Origin: Lepus europaeus | Lineage: Eukaryota > Chordata > Mammalia > Lagomorpha > Leporidae | Direction: 5' to 3' | Length of the DNA stretch: 64,000 nucleotides | Assembly: GCF_033115175.1 (NCBI RefSeq) | Contig: NC_084837.1 | Location: forward strand, 12,166,266-12,230,265 | Shown: positions 1 to 11,559 of the stretch, in pieces | Layout of the letters: each line of letters opens with the position of its first letter | Position numbering within the stretch: the stretch's first letter is position 1 | Translations under genes and position numbers: made by a program | The notes under the pieces: model-generated | The model's database searches: none | Seen by the model: the letters and a program-made list of their open reading frames with translations, nothing else | What the model was told of the DNA's origin: nothing

Positions 1-1539
1 TCCTCATACTTTTCTTCCCAGGGGACACTCGGGGACCTGCACTGGTTGCACTGAGACAGACTCCCACACAAGGGGGAGCCAGGCCCAGGGAATGCTGCTG
101 GTCTCTCTGACTTGCTGCTTGGACACACGACAGAGCACAGGGCAGTTCCTGCAGGGCCTGAGAAGGTGGGCAAAGAGGTACAAAGCAGGCCCTGGGGTGG
201 ACAGAGCCAACACCAGCAGCCACCAGGGACGCTGGGGGCAGCACGGCCTCCTGGAACCCTTCTCCTTGGCTGACTCCTAGCTCCACCTCATCTCTGGGAG
301 GAAACCCACAGAGCTGCTGACAGCAGCTGCCTCTGGGTTGGAGACTGGGTGGCTGGCCAGCGCGCAAGACACACTTCCCGCCTGGGTACCTGTATGTGTC
401 CCTTGTGTTTTGTACTGTGTGCATGTGTGACCTATTCAAAGAGAGATCAATTAAATAGATTTAAAGTCCCTGTCTACCAGTGTCGCCAAAAGGGAAAAAC
501 TCTGGGGAACTCGGCGAGCGTGTCCCCTTCCTGGACTGTTTTCTTTGCATCTTAAGGATCTGAGAGGTTCTGGAGTAAGGAATCACGTTGGATCTGCTTA
601 AACCTGGATTTTTCAAATTCGTTCAACCGCATAGCTGTTTTTTCACAGACTCTGTATAAATAGACCTGACTATAAACAGCCAGCTGTGTGTTTTATGCCG
701 CAAGTCTTGGGTCTGTGCCACTGACAACATAGCTCCAGTTACGCCCATAACACCAGGCACAGGGGCCAGGGGGAAGGACCCGGAGAGGGGGCAGTGGTGT
801 GGCAGGAGTGAGGACTGAAGGAGTATGGAAGGGGCTCTCCAGGGAGAAAATCCCCAGTCCAGCCCAGATTTCCCAGGGCCAAGCCTGTTGTCATTCGTTC
901 CTTCATTCTTACGTCACTCCTTCAGCATCCCCTGCGTTTGTGATCCAGGCCTAGCAAGCACACTGTGCACACTCGGGACTCACCCCTGGTGAGGAAGGTG
1001 TGCAGCCAGCCAGCAGCCCCTGTGAGCTTAGGAACACCTGTTCCAGAAAGTGCGAGCAGTGGGAGGCCACGTGAGAAAGTGCAGATGAGGGCGCCGCACT
1101 GGGGAGCCCAGGGCCCTGGGGAGCCGAGAGCAGGCAAGGGGGTTGGAGCCAGGGCAGGCTGTGCTGGATGCTGCCGCATCCCAGCCCACACTCACCCCGG
1201 GGCTTTGTTTGGGCCTTCTGGGCTTCCTCCGTTTCCCAGGCTTCTTATGCACTGGCTTCTGGTGAGTCCTACTAGGAACTACACACTCGCTGATGGGAGG
1301 GGGCCCGAAGAATCAGCAGGTGCAGTGGTGGTACAGGGGCACCTGGGTCGATGTGCAGAATGTCAGCTGTCTCGGGCCTCACGGGAGCCTCAGGGGCTGC
1401 CCGTGCACCTGGCACTGAAGGGCGTGTGGATGTGCACCTTGCGGCTGGTGTTCTTGTTCACCTTTGCTTTTGCTTAATAAAGGACCCACCACCTTGTCTT
1501 CCCCGCTGGCACATGTGTGTTGAGAGCATAGCCCATGTG
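1..1539. other. GC-rich unique DNA, no gene seen
   Basis: Short open frames on both strands lack known motifs and splice context. An AT-rich stretch lies at 420-700. Nothing else recognised. Confidence 0.5.
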
Positions 1540-2250
1540 CTTATCAGCCAGGGCTACCACAGCCAGGTACCATAGATGCGGGGCGGGGGCCTCTGTTCAC
1601 TCATCATTCTGGAGGCTGGAGGTCCAAGGTCAAGGTGTCAGCAGGGTTGACTTCTCCTGAGAGCCTTCCCGTGGGCTTGCAGGGGACTACCCTCCTTGGG
1701 TCCTTGAGTGAGCTTTTCTCTGGGCATGCACGCCCCTCCTCTGTGTGTCCCAACCTCCTCCTCTTATAGTGACTCCACTCAGCTCGGTTCAGAGCTCATC
1801 CTAACAACCTCATTTTTTTGGTGTGTTTATTTGTTTGTTTGTTTTAAAGATTTATTTATTATTTGAAAGGCAGAGTTACAGGGGGCAGACGTGGGAGAGA
1901 GAGGGAGAGAAAGAGAGAGAGGTCTTCCATCTGCTGGTTCGCTCCCCAAATGGCCACAGTGAAGCCAGGAGCCAGGAACTCCCACATAGGTGCAGGGACC
2001 CAAGCACTTGGGCCATCATCTACTGCCTCCAAGGTGCCTTAGCAGGGAGCTGGATTGGAAGCAGAGCAGCCGGGACTCGGACTCAGAACTCTAACAGGTG
2101 CTCATAAGGGGTGTTGCTATCAAAGCGCCTTTACACGCTGCACCACAAGGCCGGCCCCTTAATGATCTCTAAAGGCTCACCTCCAAACACAGTTGCATTC
2201 TGAGGTCCTAGGGAATAGAGCTTCCGCATTACAGTTTCAGCCCTAACTGT
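1540..2250. mobile_element. Old interspersed repeat split by a SINE
   Basis: The flanks (1540-1812, 2159-2250) resemble a common ancient mammalian repeat (CATTCTGGAGGCTGGAGGTCC, later CAGTTGCATTCTGAGGTCCT). Similar pieces occur at 35475-35590/35945-36190 and perhaps at 41045-41225 and 62330-62700. I cannot name the family with confidence. Confidence 0.5.
1846..2158 (-). mobile_element. C-SINE
   Basis: Antisense full-length lagomorph C-SINE: AT-rich tail complement, GA-rich block, body, and a head ending GGCCGGCCCC. It splits an older interspersed repeat (1540-1812 and 2159-2250). Confidence 0.9.
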
Positions 2251-2960
2251 CTCTTCGGCTACTGCAGGCTAGGCCAGGACAGCCTGGGGCAAGGTGGGGC
2301 TGCAGGGGTGGGAAGGGTGTGACAGAAAGCGCCATCAAAGCAGACCTGGAGACTCAGCGGGGTGGGGGGCCAAGCGCAGAGTGGGGCGGGCACTGGCAGC
2401 AGCAGGAACAGCACAGTTCAGGGCACCGGGCAGTGAAGGGCACCCCAGCTTCGGGGAGAATGGCCAGAGAGGCTGTACGAAGGGGCTCTGCTGGCAGCAG
2501 CACACCCAGCTACCAGGGACCCAACCTCCCAAAGGATGCAGCATTGTACACAGGGCCTTGGGTCTCCTGTAGGCTTCTGAGCGGGGACACACCGGTGAGA
2601 AGGGCCAGCCCAGCAAGAGTGCTCACCCCACGGCAGCCGGGCCCAGGCTGTGTGTGCCCCAGCGTAGGGTCTGGTTAAACCTCCTGCTCAGCCGTCAGTC
2701 AGCCGTGTGAGCTGGGAACGTCCCATGCACGATTCTTCAGGGGCGGGGGACGTGGCACAGCAGAGGTACGGGCGCTGGGTGCCTTCTTGTAGGGCTCCTG
2801 TGTGTGCTCGTTCCTCTGCAGTGAGGCAGGTGCGCTGGAGCTTCCCCAGGACTGCGATCTGGAGCTGCCAGGAGGGGCAGGTGCTGGGCCCTGCCTGCAG
2901 GAGCCAGAAGCCAGTGGTGGGTGCACCCTGGACCACTCAGCCCCCGCCTCTCTATGCATC

Positions 2961-3298
2961 CATTTTTTAAATTAATTAATTTATTTATTTTTTATTTTGA
3001 CAGGCAGAGTTACACAGTGAGAGAGACAGAGAGAAAGATCCTCCTTCCGATGGTTCACCCCCCAAATGGCCACTATGGCCGGCGCGCTGCGCCAATCCAA
3101 AGCCAGGAGCCAGGTGCTTCCTCCTGGTCTCCCATGTGGGTGCAGGAGCCCAAGCACCTAGGCCACCCTCCACTGCCTTCCCAGGCCACAGCAGAGAGCT
3201 GGTTTGGAAGAGGAGCAACCAGGATTAGAACCTGGCACCCATATGGGATGCCAGAGCCGCAGGCGGAGGATTAACCAAGTGAGCCACAGCGCCGGCCC
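2961..3298 (-). mobile_element. C-SINE (GACAGGCAGAGT subtype)
   Basis: Antisense full-length copy with target repeat CTATGCATC at 2952-2960 and 3299-3307. Confidence 0.9.
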
Positions 3299-3440
3299 CT
3301 ATGCATCAATTTTCAAGCTCAGGCTCCCAGCACTCAAGGCCCTTGCGACCCTGCAGAAGCACTGTGGTGGAGCCTGGGGTAGGGGGACAAGCTGGGTGTG
3401 TAAGAAGGAAGACCTGTTTGTCTTTCAAACTGCCTCTGAA

Positions 3441-3782
3441 GGGACGGTGCTGTGACATAATGGGTAAAGTCGCCACCTGCAGTGCCAGCATCCTATATGG
3501 GTGCTGGTTCAAGTCCCATCTGCTCCTCTTCCGATCCAGCTCTCTGCTATGGCCTGGGAAAGCAGTGGAAGATGGCCCAAGTCCTTGGGCCCCTGCACCC
3601 ATGTGGGAGTCCTGGAAGAAGCTCCTGGCTCCTGGCTTCAGATCGGCACAGCTCTGGCAGCTGCAGCCATTTAGGGAGTGAACCAGTGGATGGAAGACCC
3701 CCCACTCTCCCTCTCTCCCTCTCTTCCTCTGCCTATCTGTAATTCTGCCTTTCAAATAAATAAATAAGTCTTTAAAAAAAAA
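3441..3782 (+). mobile_element. C-SINE
   Basis: Sense copy from the tRNA-derived head (GGTAAAGTCGCCACCTGC) to the AATAAATAAATAAG tail and A-run. Confidence 0.9.
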
Positions 3783-4228
3783 CTGGCTCCAAGTGTTGTG
3801 CAGGATCCACAAGGGGAGGGCTTGGAGCTCATTTTCACCATCTGCCCCTGATCCAGGGACGGCCCAGGCAAGTGTGGAATTGCAGGTGCAATGCTGCTTG
3901 TGGAAAAAAGCTCTGCTGGCTCAAGAGAGAGGGAGACAGAGTGGAAAAAGGAGAAAAAGAGAGAGAGCTGGATGGGAGATGGTGAGGGAGAGGGAGAGAC
4001 AAGTCCATGGCTTTCTACAGCAACCTAGCAGGCAGTTCCACCCCACCTCTCCCCACAATTCGGATTTTATACCACTACACCCTCAGGGCACAGCTGTGCA
4101 GGTCAGGCAAGCCCTGGGTGACTGCTTACTGTCCAAGCGGAACAACAAAAGGGGGCCACACTGTGGGAGACTCGTGGGCATTTAGCAAAAATCAGATCTG
4201 CACCTGACTCTGAATCTGTAGCCATCTA

Positions 4229-4550
4229 ATTTTTTTTTTTTTTTTAGAAATTTTTAATTTATTTGAAAGGCAGAGTTACAGAGAGAAAGAGGTCTTCCAT
4301 CCGCTGGTTCACTCCCCAGTTGGCCACAATAGCCGGAGCTGCGCTGATCTGAAGCCAGGAGCCAGGAGCTTCTTCCAGGTCTCCCACATAGGTGCAGGGG
4401 CCCAAGGACTTGAGCCATCTTCCACTGCTTTCCAGGCCATAGCAGAGAGCTGGATGGAAAGAGGATCAGCCAGGACTCGAACGGGCACCCATATAGGATG
4501 CCGGCATTGCAGGTGGTGACTTTACCCGCTACATCACAGTGCCAACTCCT
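4229..4550 (-). mobile_element. C-SINE
   Basis: Antisense full-length copy with target repeat GCCATCTA at 4221-4228 and 4551-4558. Confidence 0.9.
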
Positions 4551-6620
4551 GCCATCTACTCTTATCACATGTGCAAACATGGCTGCATTTAGACTTTGGA
4601 AGGAAACACAAGCATATATGTGTTTCCTCTAAATAAATCACGTTCTACGGTATGCATGTGTGTCTGCACGTGTGTGCACATGTATGTGCATGTCTGTGGG
4701 TCTCTGAGAGCCACCCCTTCAGTACCACTCAGCCCTCTTTGGGGTCCACTCCCTCCGAGTCAGATTTGCAGGGCCAGGGTTGGGGGTCACATTTCTACAG
4801 GGCTTTGCTCCTACATAGCCTTGTCAGCTGGGTCCAGAGATCCGCTCCTGACTCCTGGGTAGCACGGAGCTAGTTCCTCTTACAGAGAAGTGAGCCCCGT
4901 GCCCTGGGACCTCCTTTCCAGGGGCTGCCACACCCTGTCCTTGGGCCCCGTGGAGCTCCAGTGTGACTTCCTAGCCCAACTTCTTCTTTCGGTGCAAGAC
5001 CGGCTAGAATTGGTGAATTGTGAAAGGCCTGTATCCTGTGTAGATTTTTTTTTTTTTTAAACAGAATTTCTCTGGCTCTAGAAAATCTGGCCTAAGTGCA
5101 AAAGCCCTGGGAAGGGTGAGAACATTTGAACCTTGCGTGTCTCTCCAGAGAGGCAGGACCCAGAGGGTGTGCGAGGGGCTTTACCAGGGCAGCAGCTCAC
5201 ACATTGTGGCAGCTAAGAAGTCCCGTGACAGCTCATCTGCACACTAGAGACCCTGGGATGCTGGGAGCATGGCACAGTGGGACCCCGGAGCCCTCAGAGC
5301 CAGGGGAACCTAGGGAGTGGCTCTCAGCCGGAGGCCTGAAGGCTGAGACCCGCCGAGGGGGCTGCTCGCGCTGAGTCCTGGAATCCAAGGGCCAGAGAGC
5401 CCGCAGTCCGGACGTACGAAGCCGGAAACCAGCGTGTCCACCCATGCCGAGGGGGTCTTCGCACCTGTGCTGGTCTCTGCAAACAGCTCGCAGACACGCT
5501 CTAACTACCTGGTCAGGTTTGTAGGCATCCCTCAACCCCGTCAGGTAGGCACTGAGGTTTGCCATCGCACCCCCCAGCACGGCCTCATTCACCCAGCGAG
5601 CTGCGCCTGGGGCTGCATTCCTCCTGCGAAGCTGCCATGCCCTCCAGGCTTCAACTCTGTCCTGCATCTCTTGGCCCAGAGACGAGAAATTCCCAGTGCC
5701 ACTGCGCGCACCCACACCACGGACCCCAGCCCTCCAAAGGCCCCAGCTTAGTGCCGGGAAGGGGAAACCATGGCAACGCCTCCTTCCCACTGGTGCCAAC
5801 TTCCGGAACCTCAGGCCTAGCCAGCAACTCAGCCCAGGGCCTGAAAAGGCTCCAGTGAGCCTCACGTTTGAGCCCAGAGCCCTGCCTTGCCTGGGCCCCA
5901 CCCTTTGTGCCCCGACCCACGCTCCAGGCACCCAGCCAGCCAGGCATGGCCCTGGTGCGCGCGCTCGCTCTCTCTCTCTCTCTCCCCCTGCTGTTTCCTC
6001 CGATCTCCTCCCTCCTAGGACCCAGCCGGCTGTGTCCTGCTCAGCCCGTCCCCCTCCTTGTCCCACCTGCTCAGGGTAGGCCCGTGACGCCTTCCTCTTG
6101 GTGCCTTCTGAGCACCGACGCTGAGCCTGGCTTGAAGCCAGGGTTCCGTAAATGCTGGTTGAACCGAAACCCACTGTGGTTGCAAGTTCCTGAGCTGGTC
6201 TGTGTTCTCGTTCCCACGCCCTGGGCTCAGTCACGTGCTGGGGACCCGACCGGCCATGTCTGGGCTCCCTCCCCGTGGCCAGGACACTGTCTTCCCAGGG
6301 GGACAGGGGCCCCTGCGGGGGGCACTTCCCTCCCCACATCAGGGCTGCAGGCTGTGGTTGGCTCGGCAGAGGGGCAGACCCTCCTGCCCCTGCTTCTGAC
6401 CTGAGCTCAGAGCCCGCTGTTGGGGGGCGGGGAGGCAGGGGGCGGGAGCCCGCTTGTCACGCATCCCAGCAGCCCTGCTCTGGCCTCCTTCCTGTGTCTG
6501 CTGTGGGCGGCCCTCAGGAAATGCGCACTTAGACTGAGGCCTGCATTCAGTTCCCAGCTGAGGAGCCAGCAGAGCCCTGAGGAGTGGTGCCCGAAAAGCT
6601 TAGGCTTTAAAAGGGAGGAG
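4551..6620. other. GC-rich unique DNA, no gene supported
   Basis: Moderately CpG-containing at 5230-6100 with a (CT)n at 5966-5984. The 368-codon minus-strand open stretch (5233-6339) has composition-driven Gly/Ala/Arg/Ser content and no domain I recognise. An exon or promoter cannot be excluded. Confidence 0.45.
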
Positions 6621-6800
6621 GGGGCCCAATGTTGTAGCGTAGCGGGTGAGGCCGCCACCTGCAGTGTCAGCATCCCATATGGGCACTGGTTCAAGTTCCA
6701 GCTGCTCCATTCCCATCCAGCTCTCTGCTCCGGCCTGGGAAAGCAGTGGAAGAGGGTCCAAGTGCTTGGGCCCCTGCACCCACATGGGAGAGGCCATCCC
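6621..6800 (+). mobile_element. C-SINE, 3'-truncated
   Basis: Sense head and middle only. It stops near CACATGGGAGAGGCC, without the CT-rich block or tail. Confidence 0.85.
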
Positions 6801-7544
6801 AGAGGCCTCCAGTAACAATGGTTCAGGCCCAGCATTCTCTGAGCTCTCAACACTGGGACCACTGTTGTGCAGTGAGAAGGGCTAGAGCTGCTCCCCAGCT
6901 AGCCACGGTTAGGGTCACGTAGCCCAAATGACCAGGGAGGCTTGAAAAGTGGGGCTGTCAGAACGGGGTGGGACCCTAGCCACTCCAGCCGCAGTGAAGT
7001 GGTGGGCCCAGGTGCTGGGGGCAAGGACCATGTAGGTTCTTTGTGTCTGCAGCCTAGCAGGGCAGGATCAGCTAGGGTAGAAGCATCAGGACTGGGAGAT
7101 GGCTGTGGGTGGGGGTGGAGGCTCCGGGAGCCTGTGTGGAGGTCTCAGGGTCTGAAGCCCCTTCCTGGGCTAAAGGGCATTCACTTCAAGGCGTAGGAGC
7201 CTGGGATATAGGTCTAAGCAGCCCTTGATGCCTTGAGCCCCAGGCCAGGGTTCCTGCCCCACTTCCCAGCTCACCTGTCCCCGCCCCCAGGATCTCCTGG
7301 GTCTTAGAAGTGAGTCAACAAGTAGTGAACACCTGGCACCTGGCAGAGATCCCTGGGCGGCCCTCGGAAGGGGAGGCAAAGGGGTCAGCTGAGGCTGTGT
7401 GTGGTGGGGGAGGGGCCTGGAGGTAGAACAGGTGGAGCTGACTTCCAGGAAGCCAGGACATGATGTGGCCCGGTCCCGCCTGGCAGGGCATCAGGGAGGG
7501 GCTACTGGTTACAGTCTGGGAGCCTTCTCCAGTGAAGAAGCCAG
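6801..7544. other. GC-rich unique DNA before the minisatellite
   Basis: No repeat, gene or RNA motif recognised. Confidence 0.5.
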
Positions 7545-7970
7545 TGCAGGGTGGTGGCAGTGCCGGGTGGGGGTGGCAATACAGGGTGGTGGCAGTGCCA
7601 GGTGGGGGTGGCAGTGCAGGGTGGTGTGAGTGCAGGGTGAGGGTGGCAGTGCAGGGTGGGGGTGGCAGTGCAGGGTGGTGTGAGTGCAGGGTGAGGGTGG
7701 CAGTGCAGGGTGGGGGTGGCAGTGCAGGTCAATGGGTGTCAGTGCAAGGTGGTGGCAGTGCTGGGTGGGGGTGGCAGTGCAGGTCAATGGGTGTCAGTGC
7801 AGGGTGGTGGCAGTGCAGGGTGGGGGTGGCAATACAGGGTGGTGGCAGTGCCGGGTGGGGGTGGCAATACAGGGTGGTGGCAGTGCCAGGTGGGAGTGGC
7901 AGTGCAGGGTGGTGTCAGTGCAGGGCGCTGGGTGTCAGTGCAGGGCAGTGGGTGGCTGTGCAGGAGGCAT
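7545..7970. repeat. G-rich minisatellite (VNTR)
   Basis: About 425 bp of imperfect ~17-20-bp units (GGTGGCAGTGCAGGG and relatives) in higher-order pairs, some separated by a GTCAATGGGTGTCAGTGCA variant. All frames read through it, giving misleading repetitive ORFs on both strands. The G-rich strand has many GGG/GGGG runs able to form quadruplexes. Array length is probably polymorphic. Confidence 0.9.
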
Positions 7971-10251
7971 TCGCTGTGTTCTGATCTTGCTAGATCACCC
8001 CTGGGCCAGCCTGACCCTCCACTCACGCCCTGTGGGGGCCACGGGGGCTTTCATGGCTGCACTACAGGCTCAGAAGGAGCCCACAGACTGGCAGGGAGCA
8101 GCACCCTGCCCCAGGCCCCCAGCCGCTCCCCTGATGAGACTGTGTTGACACCGCGGAGAGAGGCGGCTCTGCCAGGCATTACACCAGAAGCGAAACGTTG
8201 CCTAACCCAGAGGAGAAACCACAAGAGGAAAACACTCAGCGTCACTGCAGCTGGGCCTCACCATCTGCTGTGTTCCTGTTCCCTGAAGATCCCCCGTGCC
8301 CGAGGAAGAGTGGCGTTTGCTTAGGGACACTGGGACCCGGGCTCCAAGTTGTCCGCATTCTGCAATCTGGGCGGCCCTGACTGAGCCGAGCTGCACACCT
8401 GCACCTGCTCTGGGGCCCCCGCCTGGCCTGGAGCCTCCGCCCACCCACTTCCCCTGCATGGGACGCTGCTGTGTCGCCACAGGGCTCCGTGGGCACGGGG
8501 ATCCGAGGCTGCAGAGCTGGGTGGGTAGATAAACAACAGCGTGGGGAGGAGGCCTGGGGGTGGGGTTAGTAGGGGGAGTTGCGGCAAAGGTGGCGTCAGG
8601 AACTCAGGCGGTGCTTCTGTTTCCCCAGAGGTACCTGTCTCACATTGGCAGTTTGGGGTGGACCCCGTTCTCTGCTCTTGGGGGTTCATGAACTTTTACC
8701 CTGGGTGTCCAGAGGCTCAGCTGTCCCCCCCCCCCTCAGACACATCTGGTCAGTCCTCCTGACCACTCCCACCCCTGACCCCAGCCCAGACCCTCTTGTT
8801 TCAGGGAAGGGGGCACTTGTGGGGTGGGCGCTGGAGGCCTGGTTATGGCAGGGCCAGGGATCAACTCAGTCTTCAGAGGGGGCAGGCAGGTGCCCTCCAG
8901 GGAGGCCACACCCCCGAGGATTCTCCCTGTCCACTGCTGGCTTCCAGGCGCTGCCCAAGCGGCTGTCCCCACTCCACGGCTGCTGGTTGGCAGCCTTGCC
9001 CAAACCCTGGAATCCGGCAGGCCTGCTGCCATGAAGGATCTGTGCTACACATGTACACACTTACACGCGCACACCTACGTGCACACATACGTACATATAC
9101 ACGCGTACCAGGCACTCCCGGGAGCTCTGGGTGTGCCTCTCCTTTACATGCCCTCACTTTGCGGATGCCGGCGTCTGTGCCACTCACTGTCCACGAAGCC
9201 AGTTAAGGTCACACCCGTGCTGTGTCCTCAGGGTGGTGGCCTGGCACTTCCTGACCCAAGTTTGATCCGATTAGCCCCCTGCTGTCTGGTCGTCGCCCTC
9301 GTCAACACCTGGCACCTTGAGGCTGAAGGCCTCTGGGGAGACGGCAGTGGCCGCTCCTGGCTGCTGCACCTGCGCGTCTGAACGCACGTCCCTAGTGACC
9401 GGCCTGGGAATTGGCAGTGTCCTCGAATAGGAGGGGACGCGTGCCAACACCGGTTTCACTACAGATCAGTCCCGGAGGGGCCGAGTCTGGCCCTGAAGAA
9501 GCTTTTTCTCAGCAGAAACAGGTGGAATGGGACTGCACTCCATGGGAGGACGCATTTGACCGAAGTGCCAGGGTGCTGCACTCGGTGCCTCCCTCCAGCT
9601 GTGTGCAAGGAGCCGGAAGAGCTCACAGCCCTAGAGCGGGCACACCTCAATGGCTTCCGCTCTGTGCTGGTCGCAGGGACGAGTCGTGGCTATGGTATGT
9701 TGGAGAGGCTCCTTAAAGGTAGAAGAGGGGCAGCACAGATGGGGAAGGTGAACGTACCCTGGATTGCCCATGCCTCGCCAGGACACACCCAGGAAGCAGG
9801 AAGGTGGGCCTCCAGAACCGCCCCTTGCCTCTGTCAAAGGCACACAAAGCCGGACACGTGCCGAAGGGGCCAGGGCCGCATTCAGTGACAGCTAGCACAT
9901 TCGCCAACAGGGAAGCAAGTGCAGCGAGAACGGAGCTCAGCCTCCCCAAATAAAAGGCAGGCAAAGATCCCAGGCTGCGGTGTGTCCGGGGCCAGGGCAT
10001 GGTCAGGGCCGGTCCCTGTGACTGGGCCACCTGTGGGCACTCACTGTGCTTATCCAGAGGAGCAGCAGCTCTTTCTGCACCGAGGCCGAGGTGCCTGTTA
10101 GAGCCCTCCCCTCCCACGGCACGCATGGAGGCAAGAGCCGGAGCGGGAGCTTCTCCCTGACCTTTGCTCGTCAGCGAGGCGGCCCCCAGGTCCTCACGGA
10201 GGTGGCCCCGGGGGCAGGAAGATGTCCATCCTCGAAGGGGCAGAGCAGGGG
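7971..10251. other. GC-rich unique DNA between minisatellite and provirus A
   Basis: No coding signal recognised. An ACAC/ACGT-rich alternating tract lies at 9045-9110. Confidence 0.5.
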
Positions 10252-10820
10252 TGTTGGGCCCCTCAGTAGTAGAGATGCCCACTTGCTCGAGAGGACGCCC
10301 AAAAACCCAGACTCCAAACCAGCTGATGCAAAAAGCATGAGGTATTTATTGTACGTTTGCGCAAACGGGCCCCTCACCTCAGGCAGTGAGGAGCCTTGAG
10401 CGGCAGTTTTACACAGGTTATATAGACAACGAATTAGCATATTCCTAACGCATGCATAGGATTGGTCAGTTCAGAGGGACCGTTAGCATATGGGAGAATG
10501 CTGGCGAAGAATGCTGGTGGAGAGTGCTGGTATAAAATGCAGAGGTGGCACGGGATTGGTTGGTTCGGAGGGACAATTAGCATACCGGAGAATGCTGAGG
10601 GAGAGTGCTAAGGTGTTACAGGATTGGCCGGTCGCAGTGACATCATAAGTGTGCGCCTAGAGACCCTCCGAAGGGAGGGGCAGCTCTGCTCTGGGGCGCG
10701 CCCAGAGGTTTCCTGGAGGGGAAGGGCAGTTCTGCTCTGGGTAGCATCTAACCTCTTAAGAAGCCCCTGATATTTGCCCAGGCCTAGTTTCCTGTCCCTC
10801 TCCCCCATAAGGGTCCTTCA
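10252..10820 (-). repeat. Provirus A 3' LTR (569 bp)
   Basis: Same length and layout as the 5' LTR: TATATAA at 10418-10424, AATAAA at 10345-10350 (minus strand), CCAAT-containing U3 repeats at about 10455-10640. It bears no relation to the LTR of provirus B. Confidence 0.95.
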
Positions 10821-10839
10821 TTCCCTCCTTTTCTCTTTG
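10821..10839 (-). promoter_or_regulatory. Provirus A polypurine tract
   Basis: The minus strand reads CAAAGAGAAAAGGAGGGAA up to the 3' LTR boundary, a standard plus-strand primer tract. Confidence 0.85.
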
Positions 10840-11131
10840 CACAGATTTTAATCCTAAAATCTATTGGACCTCGGAGATCTTTGAAGCTTGACACTGGTAC
10901 TGTTGAGTCAGCACCCGGGTTTGGAGTTAAACTTGCCAAGCTAGGCGAAAGGGTGGCTGGCAAGAGGGGTGGTCTGGGGAGAGCCTGCCTCACTGGAGGG
11001 AGGGAACTCTGTTCTTGCTGGACTGGGTTGAGTCCCACTGACTGGGGACTGGGAGCCATACACGCCCCAATAGTTAAGACTATTTTTAGGGATTTTTGTC
11101 AAATTATTCTGGTCAGGTACATCCCAGGTAT
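10840..11131 (-). other. Provirus A tail between env stop and polypurine tract
   Basis: About 290 bp in the place of most of env. I see no transmembrane-subunit motif. The last 40 bp before the polypurine tract (ATTTTAGGATTAAAAT-like on the minus strand) resemble the same position in provirus B, so the two families share ancestry near the 3' end although their LTRs differ. Confidence 0.5.
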
Positions 11132-11368
11132 CTAACCCAGTAACCAGTTGACATACGTTCGGGTATAAGGTGGGCCACCATGCCCTGGGGGTATGTAACC
11201 ACTAACAGACCAGGCCACCCGTCCTGTGGGGGAAATTACTTCCCACGTTAACAATTGTGGAGCATGGGGATTGGAAAAACAATGGGGAAAGGCCAGGAAC
11301 ATCACAAATATTAAACAGTTTTTGAAAGTCTTAGCTTGAGCGGGTTCTGAGTGCGCTGGAGCTTCCAT
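11132..11368 (-). pseudogene. env: env: signal peptide and start of surface subunit
   Basis: 78 codons from a real ATG at 11368. A charged start is followed by a hydrophobic signal peptide (about residues 17-32) and the first residues of a gammaretroviral surface protein (NPHAPQLLTWEVISPTG). A stop follows at 11132 and the rest of SU and all of TM are missing. It cannot act in entry; whether a short secreted peptide is made is unknown. Confidence 0.85.
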
Positions 11369-11550
11369 TTGGCTGGTCTATCCGGATCCTCGGGGCCCTG
11401 GGGAGGTGGTGCTCGCTTCACGTGTGAGGCGTGGACCCACGCAGCGATTCCGTCGACCTTGAGAGCGGTGGGAGTTGTCAACAGCACAGTGAAAGGGCCT
11501 TGCCACCGGGGCTCTAGAGTTTTAGATTCGGATGCATGGGCCAATGGCAA
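11311..11550 (-). pseudogene. pol: pol: integrase C-terminal domain
   Basis: About 79 codons with no start codon, matching the C-terminal SH3-like domain and tail of gammaretroviral integrase ([33 protein letters not shown]). The upstream catalytic core is deleted. The reading frame ends at 11311 and overlaps the env start by 58 nt in another frame, the usual gammaretroviral pol-env overlap. Confidence 0.9.
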
Positions 11551-11559
11551 GGATTAAAA

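Noticed and set aside
3306..3812. 168-codon minus-strand ORF and many similar ~80-130-codon ORFs
   Set aside because: Antisense readings of C-SINEs; the same peptides recur wherever a SINE occurs.
5233..6339. 368-codon open stretch on the minus strand
   Set aside because: GC-rich DNA with few stops; Gly/Ala/Arg/Ser-rich product without a domain, and equally long overlapping frames on the other strand.
7545..7970. CRISPR-like spaced repeats
   Set aside because: Units are contiguous and graded in similarity, not identical repeats with unique spacers, and the DNA is mammalian.
7460..8324. Repetitive Gly/Trp/Gln-rich and Cys/His/Pro-rich ORFs on both strands
   Set aside because: They are translations of the minisatellite; all frames stay open because the units lack stops.
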